From assembly GCF_003316875.1 (NCBI RefSeq), contig NZ_QMIL01000007.1, positions 62,001-126,000 of the forward strand: DNA of 64,000 nt, given 5' to 3'. Source of the DNA: Aliidiomarina celeris (lineage in GTDB: Bacteria > Pseudomonadota > Gammaproteobacteria > Enterobacterales > Alteromonadaceae). The stretch's first letter is position 1. Each line of letters starts with the position of its first letter. Of this stretch, positions 53,908 through 61,493 are shown in pieces. The position numbers and the translations under genes are program-made. Below the pieces are notes generated by a model. That model saw nothing but the letters and a program-made list of their open reading frames with translations, searched no databases and was not told where the DNA came from.

Positions 53908-54765
53908 ATGGTAACTGCGGCAAATATTGTAAACCTGACTATGGAAAACGCTCGCGACGTTCTTCTCGAACAGTCGAAAACCAAAGTGGTGTTGATCGAC
54001 TTTTGGGCCGACTGGTGTGAGCCGTGTAAGCAACTGATGCCCACCCTCGAGCGTATTGCCAGTCAATACCCAGACACGCTCGTTATTGCCAAGGTAGATT
54101 GCGAAGCGGAACAGCAACTTGCTGCACAGTTTCAAATTCGTAGCTTGCCAACGCTTATGGTGTTTGTGAATGGTCAGCCCGTAGACGCACTGCAAGACGC
54201 ACAAACCGAACAAGCCATTAAAGACATGCTCGCGCCTCACTTACCCCAGCCAGAAGATGACGCTCTTGCGAATGCACAACAGGCGTTGCAAGAAGGCGAC
54301 GAAGAGCGCGCCTACACCGAAGCAAAAAAAGCTTATGATCTTGCTCCAGAGAATATGAATGCGCGCTTACTTCTTGCCGACGCGGCAGCCCGCGTCGGCC
54401 ATACAGAGCAGGCTAAGTCGTTACTGGAGGGCTTAACTGTGGCTGAACAAGCCGATCCGCGCTACCAACATGTTTTGGCCAACATTGACCTAGCCGAGCA
54501 AGCAGCCGACAGCCCTGAAGTTAGAGCATTAGAAGAACAAGTTGCCAAGAGCCCGAACGATTTAGCTGCGCGGCAGCAACTCGCATTACAATACTACCAA
54601 GTGAAGCGGTATGAAGAAGCCTTGAACACACTGTTCTCGGTACTTGAGGCCGATTTAAACTTTGCTGAGGCCAAAAAACACACCCTCGATATTTTAAATA
54701 ATTTACCTGCCGGTGATCCGCTCGCCGCCACCTACCGTAGAAAATTGTACAGTATGCTTTATTAG
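53908..54765 (+). CDS. cnoX: Thioredoxin-TPR co-chaperone CnoX (YbbN)
   Basis: A 285-residue protein with an N-terminal thioredoxin domain (about 1-105) and a C-terminal TPR-like domain. The thioredoxin active site is intact (FWADWCEPCKQLMPTLE), unlike E. coli CnoX, whose site is not a redox CXXC. It may therefore keep oxidoreductase activity as in CnoX from other bacteria. The C-terminal part (ALANAQQALQEGDEERAYTE, ARLLLADAAARVGHTEQAKS) is the YbbN extension that contacts GroEL and DnaK/J. ATG 53908 follows AGAGAGA. A clear terminator lies 25 bases after the stop. Confidence 0.92.
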   Translation: MVTAANIVNLTMENARDVLLEQSKTKVVLIDFWADWCEPCKQLMPTLERIASQYPDTLVIAKVDCEAEQQLAAQFQIRSLPTLMVFVNGQPVDALQDAQTEQAIKDMLAPHLPQPEDDALANAQQALQEGDEERAYTEAKKAYDLAPENMNARLLLADAAARVGHTEQAKSLLEGLTVAEQADPRYQHVLANIDLAEQAADSPEVRALEEQVAKSPNDLAARQQLALQYYQVKRYEEALNTLFSVLEADLNFAEAKKHTLDILNNLPAGDPLAATYRRKLYSMLY

Positions 54766-54790
54766 CAACTGTTCGCTAGCAACGAGCTTG

Positions 54791-54823
54791 AGCCGACTTC
54801 CCCCAAGTCGGCTCTTTTTTTTG
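54791..54823 (+). terminator. Intrinsic terminator after cnoX
   Basis: The stem AGCCGACTT / AAGTCGGCT with a four-C loop is followed by eight T residues. It cleanly separates cnoX from the MCE operon that starts about 80 bases later. Confidence 0.93.
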
Positions 54824-54903
54824 TGCATTGTAATTCAGGCTTAACCTTGTTAGCGTTGCAACACGGCTAATTGCTTAGCCACGGAAAAGGCTTTTCGACC
54901 GCT

Positions 54904-55713
54904 ATGCTGCAACCTTTAACACAATTTTTCGGGGCTTTTGGGCAGTTTTCTCTTAAACTCCCGCGCTACCTTTTTAGTATTCTACTGTTCACTTTGCGGG
55001 TTCTAAATCCACGCCAACAAGGCCGTGTGCGCATCAATAAAGCCTCTATGCGTACCCTTGTAAACCAGCTTATCTTCTCAGGTGTAGACGCCCTTCCGGT
55101 TATATCTTTACTTGGCATTGCCTCTGGCCTTGCCATTACCGCGCAAGTTATTCTTACTATTCAGCTTATTGGCGAGCGCACAGAGGTTATCGACATTTTA
55201 ACGCGGGTTGTAGTGTACGAGTTAAGTGCGTTACTCACTGCTATTGTACTCATTGGGCGAAGTGGCTCTGCAATTACCGTTGACCTCGGTAATATGAAGC
55301 TCAACCGAGAGCTTGAAGGCTTAGAAATGCTCGGAATGAACTTAAACCGCTTCCTCGTAACGCCGCGCGTTGTCGGCACCGCAATCGCCCAAATGATATT
55401 GTCGATTTACTTTGCGTTTTTTTCGATTGCGAGTGGTGTTTTGTTTTTAGCGTATACCGAAAATCCAGGCTACTTAAATTACCTTACCGACATAGCGAAC
55501 GCTTTACACCCAAAAGACCTCTCTCTGTATTTAATTAAAAACCTTATGTTTGGCGCACTAATTGGCTCTATTGCAAGTTACCACGCTTTGCAGGTACAGC
55601 AATCGCGAACGGAATTACCACAGCAAACGCAACGCGCAATTGTAAATAGCCTGAGCATTATTTTTGTGCTGAACGCACTCTTTATTTTGGCTATGCAAAC
55701 TTCGTTTTTATAG
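54904..55713 (+). CDS. MlaE-family ABC permease
   Basis: A 269-residue inner-membrane permease of the MlaE type, the membrane partner of MCE proteins in lipid transport. It has five or so hydrophobic segments. The signature appears in VDALPVISLLGIASGLAITA, YELSALLTAIVLIGRSGSAI and LGNMKLNRELEGLEMLGMNL, corresponding to the MlaE REL(G/S)P and AGRxGSA regions. The interface loop reads YELSALL in place of the usual RELGPVL. ATG 54904 is preferred to TTG 54871. It is the first gene of an operon with a degenerate ATPase and an MCE protein. Confidence 0.88.
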   Translation: MLQPLTQFFGAFGQFSLKLPRYLFSILLFTLRVLNPRQQGRVRINKASMRTLVNQLIFSGVDALPVISLLGIASGLAITAQVILTIQLIGERTEVIDILTRVVVYELSALLTAIVLIGRSGSAITVDLGNMKLNRELEGLEMLGMNLNRFLVTPRVVGTAIAQMILSIYFAFFSIASGVLFLAYTENPGYLNYLTDIANALHPKDLSLYLIKNLMFGALIGSIASYHALQVQQSRTELPQQTQRAIVNSLSIIFVLNALFILAMQTSFL

Positions 55714-55722
55714 GACAAAGCA

Positions 55723-56463
55723 ATGCAACCCGAATTGGCGGCAATACATGCACACCAGTTACAACCAGAGCTCAGCTCAGGCGAAGCTGGCTGCCCTATA
55801 AATCTGCGTACAAAAAAAGGCCACATTGTGTGCTTATTGGGTATGAACACCCAACTGCTGGATATTTATTTAAGAACCCTTGCCGGTGTTCACGCTATTT
55901 CTGCCGGTACATTAGAGTTGTACGGACAAAACGTAGCGACCATTCCCGAGCTAGAATGGCCGCTACTTAGACAAAAAATTAGCTACATTTCAAAAGCAAC
56001 GCCACTACTTAGTGTCGCCAGCGGCTTTAACAATCTCATTATGCCCAGCCAATACCACAACAAAGACGAGAAGCCTGCGCTTATTAAGAAAGCCCAACAA
56101 CTTCTTATGGATATTGATTTTCAAGGAAATAGCGAGGCGTTACCTGCTTATTTGTCACCATTAGAGCGTGTGCAACTCAGTATTATACGTGCCGTAATGC
56201 TTGACCCGGAAGTACTCATACTAGACGATCCTTGGTATGCACTCGATCCATTTGAATACAGCATTTTGAATCAATTTTTTGTAACATGGGCCAAAGCAGG
56301 CACATTAATTACCGCCACAAGTAATGTAAGTTTTGTCCGCAAGCATGCACAACAGATTTATTTTGTGGGTAAAACCGAAGTACATTTTTTTTCGTCTTGG
56401 TACGAATTTTGTGCAAGCACGCACTCCGAAGTGAAAGAATATCTCGCTCTTTTTCATGAGTAG
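55723..56463 (+). CDS. Degenerate MlaF-like ABC ATPase homologue
   Basis: A 246-residue protein with the overall layout of an MlaF-type ATPase but with every catalytic element changed. Where Walker A should lie (residues 40-48) it reads GMNTQLLDI, with no lysine. The Q-loop glutamine is replaced by K91 (YISKATPLLS). The signature motif LSGGQ reads LSPLE (144-148). In Walker B (VLILDDPWYALDP) the catalytic Glu is D169. The switch His region reads ATSNVSF with no His. The fold order is preserved and the frame is intact, so it looks selected rather than decaying. ATP hydrolysis is unlikely; it could be structural, regulatory, or pair with a separate active ATPase. Confidence 0.82.
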   Translation: MQPELAAIHAHQLQPELSSGEAGCPINLRTKKGHIVCLLGMNTQLLDIYLRTLAGVHAISAGTLELYGQNVATIPELEWPLLRQKISYISKATPLLSVASGFNNLIMPSQYHNKDEKPALIKKAQQLLMDIDFQGNSEALPAYLSPLERVQLSIIRAVMLDPEVLILDDPWYALDPFEYSILNQFFVTWAKAGTLITATSNVSFVRKHAQQIYFVGKTEVHFFSSWYEFCASTHSEVKEYLALFHE

Positions 56464-56509
56464 CAGAGCATAATCAAAGCGCAACGGCATAGCGCAAGGA
56501 ATGAAACGA

Positions 56510-57517
56510 ATGGGCAGCACCAAACCACATTATATTCACCGTTTAAACTATTCTACGGTAGAAAAGATCGTTGGCATTTTTGTGGTGCTTGCGCTGTTAC
56601 TTTTTATGAGTTTATTTGTAGTCAATGGCCGTAATTTACATTTATTCGAAGACTACATTCACATTGACCTATTCGTAGAAAGCGCCGAAGGCGTAGCGCT
56701 CGACACCCCGGTACGCGTTGCCGGAATTGCAGTAGGTAGGGTAGACGAAGTTGAAATTACCCCCGAGCACCTTATTCGCATTCGAGTTCGCATTTACGAG
56801 CGTTACACCAGCATGCTCCGGACTGACTCCAAGCCATCTATTGTACTTTCCCTACTTGGGCGAACAAGTATCGACTTTAGCACCGGCAACCCGGAGCTAC
56901 CCATGCTTGAAAGCGGCACCGCCATGAATGTAGAAGCTCCGCTCAGTATCGAAGACCTCATGGCTGGCGTTACGCCTCTCATGGAAGGCGTACAAAATGC
57001 AATAACACACCTTACTCAACTTATTCTTGCCGTCGACGAAAAAGACGTATCATCACTACTTGACAATACCACCCAAATTACAAGGCACCTCGAGTCTATT
57101 TTGGCTAGTATCGACAATGGCGAGGGCCTCGCGGGCAAAATGGTAAAAGACCAACAATTCGCATCTCAAGTTGCAGAAGTTTTACGGGCGGTAGATGTTA
57201 CGTTGCAACAAACCGAGCAGCGGCTACAACAGCTTCAGCCCGTATTAGAGCAACTTGCTCCGATAATGGAGAATGTAGCCGAAGCGGCGCCTTATATTCC
57301 AACTGCAATGACAGAAATGGTACTTATGCTAGAGCAAGTGAATGCAACGCTTAACAGCTTACAACCAGAACTGCGAAATTTGCCCGATCTAATGAACCAA
57401 GTGAATATTCTTATGGAACAAACCGACTTACTGATGCGTCGAATTATGGGAACTTGGCCGCTAAGTATCGGCCAAGAGCCAGCTCGGCAAAACGTGGAAA
57501 TTATCCCCCATGACTAA
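56510..57517 (+). CDS. MCE domain (MlaD-like) lipid transport protein
   Basis: A 335-residue protein with one N-terminal membrane helix (VGIFVVLALLLFMSLFVVNG) and a single periplasmic MCE domain (about 50-130) containing DLFVESAEGVALDTPVRVAG and IAVGRVDEVEI. A long alpha-helical region rich in Gln, Leu and Met follows (about 150-320). MlaD itself is about 180 residues, so this is the longer form with a helical barrel or needle-like extension. AAGGA nine bases upstream favours ATG 56510 over 56501. It overlaps the following lipoprotein gene by eight bases. It probably forms the periplasmic lipid conduit with the MlaE-type permease. Confidence 0.9.
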   Translation: MGSTKPHYIHRLNYSTVEKIVGIFVVLALLLFMSLFVVNGRNLHLFEDYIHIDLFVESAEGVALDTPVRVAGIAVGRVDEVEITPEHLIRIRVRIYERYTSMLRTDSKPSIVLSLLGRTSIDFSTGNPELPMLESGTAMNVEAPLSIEDLMAGVTPLMEGVQNAITHLTQLILAVDEKDVSSLLDNTTQITRHLESILASIDNGEGLAGKMVKDQQFASQVAEVLRAVDVTLQQTEQRLQQLQPVLEQLAPIMENVAEAAPYIPTAMTEMVLMLEQVNATLNSLQPELRNLPDLMNQVNILMEQTDLLMRRIMGTWPLSIGQEPARQNVEIIPHD

Positions 57518-58457
57518 ATGGATTACAGTAGTCGCTTTTGCTTTAGTTTTATTGCTTGGCTGCTCAACGCAAACAGCACCAGCTCCTTACGCCATCACTA
57601 ATGCCAATCAACTTCAAGAGCGAGGCGTTGCACTATATGAGCGTGGCGAATACAGTGACGCCATAATGTACTTTTCGCGGGCTGCTAGCGAATATCAGAG
57701 CCTGAACCAACAAGAGAAACTTCTTGTAGCACAGCAAAATATGGCTGAAGCTGCATTTCTGGTAGCGCAGTATGAATTTTCAGAACACGCCGCTGCCGTT
57801 GCACTCAAACTTGCTACCGAGCAAGGAGACAGTGCTTCAAAGGTACGCGCGAGCCTAACACTTGCACGTGTATACATAGCGCAACAAAAATACCTACAAG
57901 CGCAGAAAGAAATAAGCATTATTCAAGCAGCCCTTGTTGATGAGCGTAATCGAATGCGCAAGGCCCCACGCGACTGGTCGGCACTGGAGCGTAGCGCTCT
58001 TTTAACCCTTGCCCAGTTTACTTTACTCACAGAGCCACAGAACACTCAATGGCTTGAACAAGCGAACCAACCCAGCCTATTTGCCGACAACCCGTTGTAC
58101 CATGCGCGCTACCTGCGCTTAATTTACGCGCAAAAGCAGCATGTTAATGCGCTTGAGCAGGCGCTTAGCATTTACACTTCCCAAGGTTTTCGGCCTGGCA
58201 TTGCAACATGTTTGGAAGCCCTCGCGGCACATTACAGCACGCTTGAACAAAAAGAAGATGCGCTAAACACATACAGACGCGCACTCTATGTTCGACTGGC
58301 ACTTAATGACGCACACCATACACATTTCAATCTTATGGCACTCAGTGCACTCTATGAGGAAATGGAGCAACCCGAAGTTGCAATTCAGTATCGCGAACTT
58401 GCTCAACGATTAGTCTCAAATACACGAATAATGACTGAAATTCGTGACGCATTGTAA
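57510..58457 (+). CDS. TPR-repeat lipoprotein of the MCE operon
   Basis: A 315-residue predicted lipoprotein: a short signal MTKWITVVAFALVLLLG ends at lipobox Cys18. The mature part is made of tetratricopeptide-like helices, such as ERGVALYERGEYSDAIMYFS, ASLTLARVYIAQQKYLQAQK and KEDALNTYRRALYVRLAL. It occupies the position where other MCE operons encode a PqiC/YmbA-type auxiliary lipoprotein, but it is unrelated to those by eye. It overlaps the MCE gene by eight bases. A scaffold or outer-membrane docking role is inferred. Confidence 0.82.
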   Translation: MTKWITVVAFALVLLLGCSTQTAPAPYAITNANQLQERGVALYERGEYSDAIMYFSRAASEYQSLNQQEKLLVAQQNMAEAAFLVAQYEFSEHAAAVALKLATEQGDSASKVRASLTLARVYIAQQKYLQAQKEISIIQAALVDERNRMRKAPRDWSALERSALLTLAQFTLLTEPQNTQWLEQANQPSLFADNPLYHARYLRLIYAQKQHVNALEQALSIYTSQGFRPGIATCLEALAAHYSTLEQKEDALNTYRRALYVRLALNDAHHTHFNLMALSALYEEMEQPEVAIQYRELAQRLVSNTRIMTEIRDAL

Positions 58458-58473
58458 GTGGAAGGCGTGAAAC

Positions 58474-58800
58474 ATGTCGGACCGTTACTATCCTTTTAAG
58501 TCAAAACGCGGCCCCAGCGGCAAACGCGAGCGAGAAGAAGCTCCTCTCCTGTACTTCCAGAAAGCGCTCACGCATTTAAAGAACAACCCACAAGACATGG
58601 CAATCTTAAAGCAGAACCTCGCTTTTTATGAACAGCAGGTTCACTTACCCAAGCAGGCTAAGCTTGGGATGCAGCGCTACCGGCATTTTTTAGCGGTAAG
58701 TAACAACCCTGATGAACTCGAAAAATGGGTACTTCAAGACAGTTACGAGGGCATGCGTTTTCGGCAATTCCCATTAATTTTTAAAGGGCTCGTAGAATGA
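58474..58800 (+). CDS. Unknown 108-residue protein of the MCE operon
   Basis: Not recognised. A basic N-terminus (YYPFKSKRGPSGKREREE) is followed by a helical region (LLYFQKALTHLKNNPQDMAI and KQNLAFYEQQVHLPKQAKLG) and RYRHFLAVSNN. No signal peptide or membrane helix is seen, so it is probably cytoplasmic. It is placed between the TPR lipoprotein (16-base gap) and the Kdo-kinase-like gene (4-base ATGA overlap), which implies joint expression. Confidence 0.75.
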   Translation: MSDRYYPFKSKRGPSGKREREEAPLLYFQKALTHLKNNPQDMAILKQNLAFYEQQVHLPKQAKLGMQRYRHFLAVSNNPDELEKWVLQDSYEGMRFRQFPLIFKGLVE

Positions 58801-59567
58801 CTATTCAGCAGCGTCATGCCAAGAATCGATACTATATATGGAATAACCATGTTTTGTCGGCCGTTGAACCGCACTACTTTAGCCCCACTTTTTGGCAGCA
58901 GAAAAACAGCATTGTAGGGAGTTCAAAAGGCAGAAACACCGCATACTTCATTGATTACGAAGAACTACAAATGGTGCTTCGCCGTTATTATCGTGGAGGC
59001 TTTGTTGGCAAAATTTTTACCGATCAGTTCTTTCTCGCCCCGGCCCACAAAAGCCGAGCAGTGCAAGAGTTTCAATTGCTGCAATGGATGCACGAGCAAG
59101 GTCTACCTGTACCTCAACCCTACGCGGCTTTTTATGAGCGTTCAGGGCTTTTCTACCGAGCAAGCATTTTGATAGAGCGCATTCCATGCGCACAAGACTT
59201 CTTCAGCTTTCTCCTCACAAAAGAAGCAGCGAACATGGAGCGCGAGCAGCAACTTACCCTTTGGTTCAACATTGGTGTCGCAATACAAAAGTTACACGCG
59301 GCACAGGTGTACCACTCCGACTTAAACTGCCACAATATTTTGCTGGATAATACGCGTAAAGTTTGGCTTATTGACTTCGACAAATGTGAGCGGCGAGTAG
59401 GCCAAACAAGCCCATGGAAGAACGAGAACCTTAACCGCCTGAAGCGCTCATTAGAAAAAGAGCGTAGCTTACACCCAAGCTTTGATTGGCACGACATTCA
59501 ATGGCAAGCACTTATTCAAGGCTACAACGATTACACTCAGTCAGTACCACATTTTACTCCGAGCTAG
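58797..59567 (+). CDS. 3-deoxy-D-manno-octulosonic acid kinase-like protein (KdkA family)
   Basis: A 256-residue protein of the KdkA/InaA lipopolysaccharide kinase family. The glycine-rich and lysine/arginine region is GRNTAYFIDYEELQMVLRRY and YRGGFVGKIFTDQFF, followed by VQEFQLLQWMHEQGLPVPQP. The catalytic loop VYHSDLNCHNILLD keeps Asp and Asn, and the metal motif is WLIDFDKCERR. KdkA phosphorylates the Kdo residue of the LPS inner core in organisms with a single Kdo. Its place at the end of an MCE lipid-transport operon, by a four-base overlap, ties the operon to the outer membrane. A kinase for another envelope sugar is possible. Confidence 0.83.
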   Translation: MTIQQRHAKNRYYIWNNHVLSAVEPHYFSPTFWQQKNSIVGSSKGRNTAYFIDYEELQMVLRRYYRGGFVGKIFTDQFFLAPAHKSRAVQEFQLLQWMHEQGLPVPQPYAAFYERSGLFYRASILIERIPCAQDFFSFLLTKEAANMEREQQLTLWFNIGVAIQKLHAAQVYHSDLNCHNILLDNTRKVWLIDFDKCERRVGQTSPWKNENLNRLKRSLEKERSLHPSFDWHDIQWQALIQGYNDYTQSVPHFTPS

Positions 59568-59661
59568 GAATCAGAAGAAAACCAGCGGGTAAACTGGAAA
59601 TTACAGACGAATTGTTGCTTTATCGGTTGCTGGGTCGTAGTCTATCTCTTGCAGGTAAGGG

Positions 59662-60081
59662 TTACTGCCAGCCTTTTTGCTCGATATACTCACTTAAATC
59701 ACTAATCACAATTTCATCCGGGCACAAGGAGAGTGTATTTTCAGGGTGAGACTGAATACTAAGATATATACGGAAATCACTGTTTATGGGCAAACAACCC
59801 GACACAACAGAATCTTGGCCTTCGTGAACCACAGGCATACCGGTCACTAAAATAAGATCATTATTACTTCCGAATAAACTTAAACTAACTACATATCTGT
59901 TATTCATTGAGGTCCTATCCGCTAATGCAGACAGTTTTAAATCAATCGGCGTACACTCTTCATCAACTGCGTCTGAGAAAACTGTCACATCCAAAACTCT
60001 CATGTCAGACACTGCGACAGGTGGGAATAAACTTATGAGAACACAGCACCTTACTAAGAAATCTATATACTTTTGTATCAC
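59662..60081 (-). CDS. Exported protein of unknown function, possible partner of a toxin tip
   Basis: Not recognised. A signal-peptide-like start (MIQKYIDFLVRCCVLISLFP, cleavage near VAVSDM) is followed by about 110 residues of mixed structure with three cysteines in CTPID, GCLPI and LCPDE. GTG at 60081 is preceded by GGAGGA lying inside the last codons of the upstream toxin-like ORF, which ends three bases earlier. Translational coupling to a toxin C-terminus and a periplasmic signal would fit an immunity protein, but there is no homology evidence. Confidence 0.6.
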   Translation of the reverse strand: MIQKYIDFLVRCCVLISLFPPVAVSDMRVLDVTVFSDAVDEECTPIDLKLSALADRTSMNNRYVVSLSLFGSNNDLILVTGMPVVHEGQDSVVSGCLPINSDFRIYLSIQSHPENTLSLCPDEIVISDLSEYIEQKGWQ

Positions 60082-60084
60082 AAG

Positions 60085-60294
60085 CTATCCTCCATTTGGA
60101 TAAAAGGTTATCCATGCACCTCCGGCCGCTAGCCCATTATGCACGTTTGATTTAAACAAATACGGAACATTCGGGGCTGTCACTGGCTGGCCCGACTCAT
60201 TCGCCAACGATTGACCGAAGGAGTGATCCCCCGTCCCCGTCTCGCAAGAGTAGAGTTTTATGGGTTGGGTTCCGTCGTAACCGGCAGCTCGCAT
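60085..60294 (-). pseudogene. Remnant of an Rhs/polymorphic-toxin C-terminal tip
   Basis: A 69-residue ORF: AAGYDGTQPIKLYSCETG, FGQSLANESGQPVTAPNVPY and a final WITFYPNGG. The pattern (GYDGTQPIxLxSCxTG, QxLAN..G.PVxAP, YPNGG end) is common at the extreme C-terminus of Rhs-type and other polymorphic toxins. There is no start signal or N-terminal toxin body; the sequence upstream in other frames is a short unknown ORF. It is therefore read as the displaced or truncated tip of a larger protein, possibly joined by a frameshift to 60258-60503. Confidence 0.6.
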
Positions 60295-60503
60295 TTTGGC
60301 CAGTAGTTGGCCAGCAGAGAAAGAACGGAGGCATCGTAGTCGTTCTCTGCATAGCTTCTATGTGATAACGCCACAACACCAATACCAGCATCTAAAGCCG
60401 TCCCAATCGCCGCAGCTGGCGCCCATAGCCGGCCTAACGCAGCGGAGGTCACACCAACGCCTATTCCTGCAATCGTGTAGTTTCTTGAAACATCACTATT
60501 CAT
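60258..60503 (-). CDS. Short hypothetical ORF, possibly part of the broken toxin gene
   Basis: An 81-residue ORF with a Gly/Ala-rich hydrophobic stretch (NYTIAGIGVGVTSAALGRLW, AAAIGTALDAGIGVVAL) and a polar end. There is no Shine-Dalgarno. It overlaps the toxin-tip ORF by 37 bases in a different frame. A single frameshift near 60296 would give ...SLLANYWPK joined to MRAAGYDGTQ..., which reads well for an Rhs-type C-terminus. Whether it is a real gene is doubtful. Confidence 0.35.
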   Translation of the reverse strand: MNSDVSRNYTIAGIGVGVTSAALGRLWAPAAAIGTALDAGIGVVALSHRSYAENDYDASVLSLLANYWPKCELPVTTEPNP

Positions 60504-60532
60504 AGTATTGGCTTGTTTACGATAGTCTTGAG

Positions 60533-60865
60533 TTAAACTTTTTTCACAAACTCCGACTTTAGCTTCATAGCGCCTACACCATCAATTTTACAGTCGATGT
60601 CGTGATCGCCGTCTACTAGACGAATATTTTTTACTTTGGTGCCTACTTTTACCACAAGCGAGCTTCCTTTCACTTTCAGGTCTTTAATTACCGTTACTGT
60701 GTCGCCGTCTTGTAGGGGTTGACCATGAGCGTCGGTTATCGACTTCGCCTCGTTTTCGTTAGTAGCAAGAGGATTCCATTCATGCGCACATTCTGGACAA
60801 ATAAACATAAGGCCGTCTGCATACGCATACTCTGAACCACACATTGGGCATGAAGGGGTAGTCAT
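60533..60865 (-). CDS. yjdM: YjdM/PhnA family zinc-ribbon protein
   Basis: A 110-residue protein with an N-terminal zinc ribbon ([21 protein letters not shown]) and the PhnA/YjdM domain (DANG-like [39 protein letters not shown]). Despite the historical name PhnA, the family is not phosphonoacetate hydrolase and its function is unclear. A strong AAAGGAAA precedes the ATG. It is a stand-alone gene, divergent from the DUF4442 gene. Confidence 0.93.
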   Translation of the reverse strand: MTTPSCPMCGSEYAYADGLMFICPECAHEWNPLATNENEAKSITDAHGQPLQDGDTVTVIKDLKVKGSSLVVKVGTKVKNIRLVDGDHDIDCKIDGVGAMKLKSEFVKKV

Positions 60866-60957
60866 TATTTTTCCTTTCGTTATTGAGTTACTATTTCCAA
60901 TAGTATACCTGTATCTTTATGATCTCTTCCCGCTCTATTTTACTCTTTGGGGTTTTT

Positions 60958-61449
60958 ATGAACATGCAAAGCAACACCAATTACCTTCTCGCACTGCGCG
61001 AAAAGTGTTTAACACTTCCCTTTGGCGAACGTATTTTTTCGTTAATGTTTGCCCGCAAGGCGCCTTATTTTAAAAGTATTCGACCGCATATTACACAACT
61101 TCGCGAGAACTATTGCGAACTTCGTTTTAATAAGCGCAAAGCCGTTCAAAATCATATTGGTACTGTGCACGCCATTGCGCTGTGCAATGGTCTAGAAATG
61201 GCAATGGGAGCACTAGCCGAGGCGTCTATTCCAAAAGGTTTACGATGGATACCAAAGGGCATGAGTGTGCAGTACACAGCTAAAGCAAATGACCATATTC
61301 GCGTAATTGCGGAAATAGAGCCCAATGCTTGGCAGGTTGGAGATGTACCCGTATCGGTTCGTGCGGAACGCGAGAGCGACGGAACTGTGGTTATCTCTGG
61401 CGAGATTATTATTTATGTGTCTGAAAAGCCTAAGCAGGCTCATCAATAA
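60958..61449 (+). CDS. DUF4442 hotdog-fold thioesterase-like protein
   Basis: A 163-residue hotdog-fold protein. RPHITQLRENYCELRF, RKAVQNHIGTVHAIALCNGL and PKGMSVQYTAKANDHIRVIA match the DUF4442/PaaI-like thioesterase superfamily. The conserved HIGTVHA segment is where the family's active-site helix starts. An acyl-CoA thioester substrate is likely but undefined. ATG 60958 is preferred to the upstream frame at 60919 because a GGGG stretch precedes it. tmcA follows after 44 bases. Confidence 0.85.
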   Translation: MNMQSNTNYLLALREKCLTLPFGERIFSLMFARKAPYFKSIRPHITQLRENYCELRFNKRKAVQNHIGTVHAIALCNGLEMAMGALAEASIPKGLRWIPKGMSVQYTAKANDHIRVIAEIEPNAWQVGDVPVSVRAERESDGTVVISGEIIIYVSEKPKQAHQ

Positions 61450-61493
61450 ACTATTTTTCATCGTCATTTTTGTTTAACAAGGTAACGCTATCC

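Noticed and set aside
54871-54903. TTG 54871 as start of the MlaE-type permease
   Set aside because: There is no Shine-Dalgarno before TTG, and MlaE-like sequence begins after ATG 54904; retained only as a remote alternative.
59486-59749. 87-residue plus-strand ORF after the Kdo-kinase-like gene
   Set aside because: It begins inside the kinase gene in another frame and ends over the opposite-strand gene; no recognisable features.
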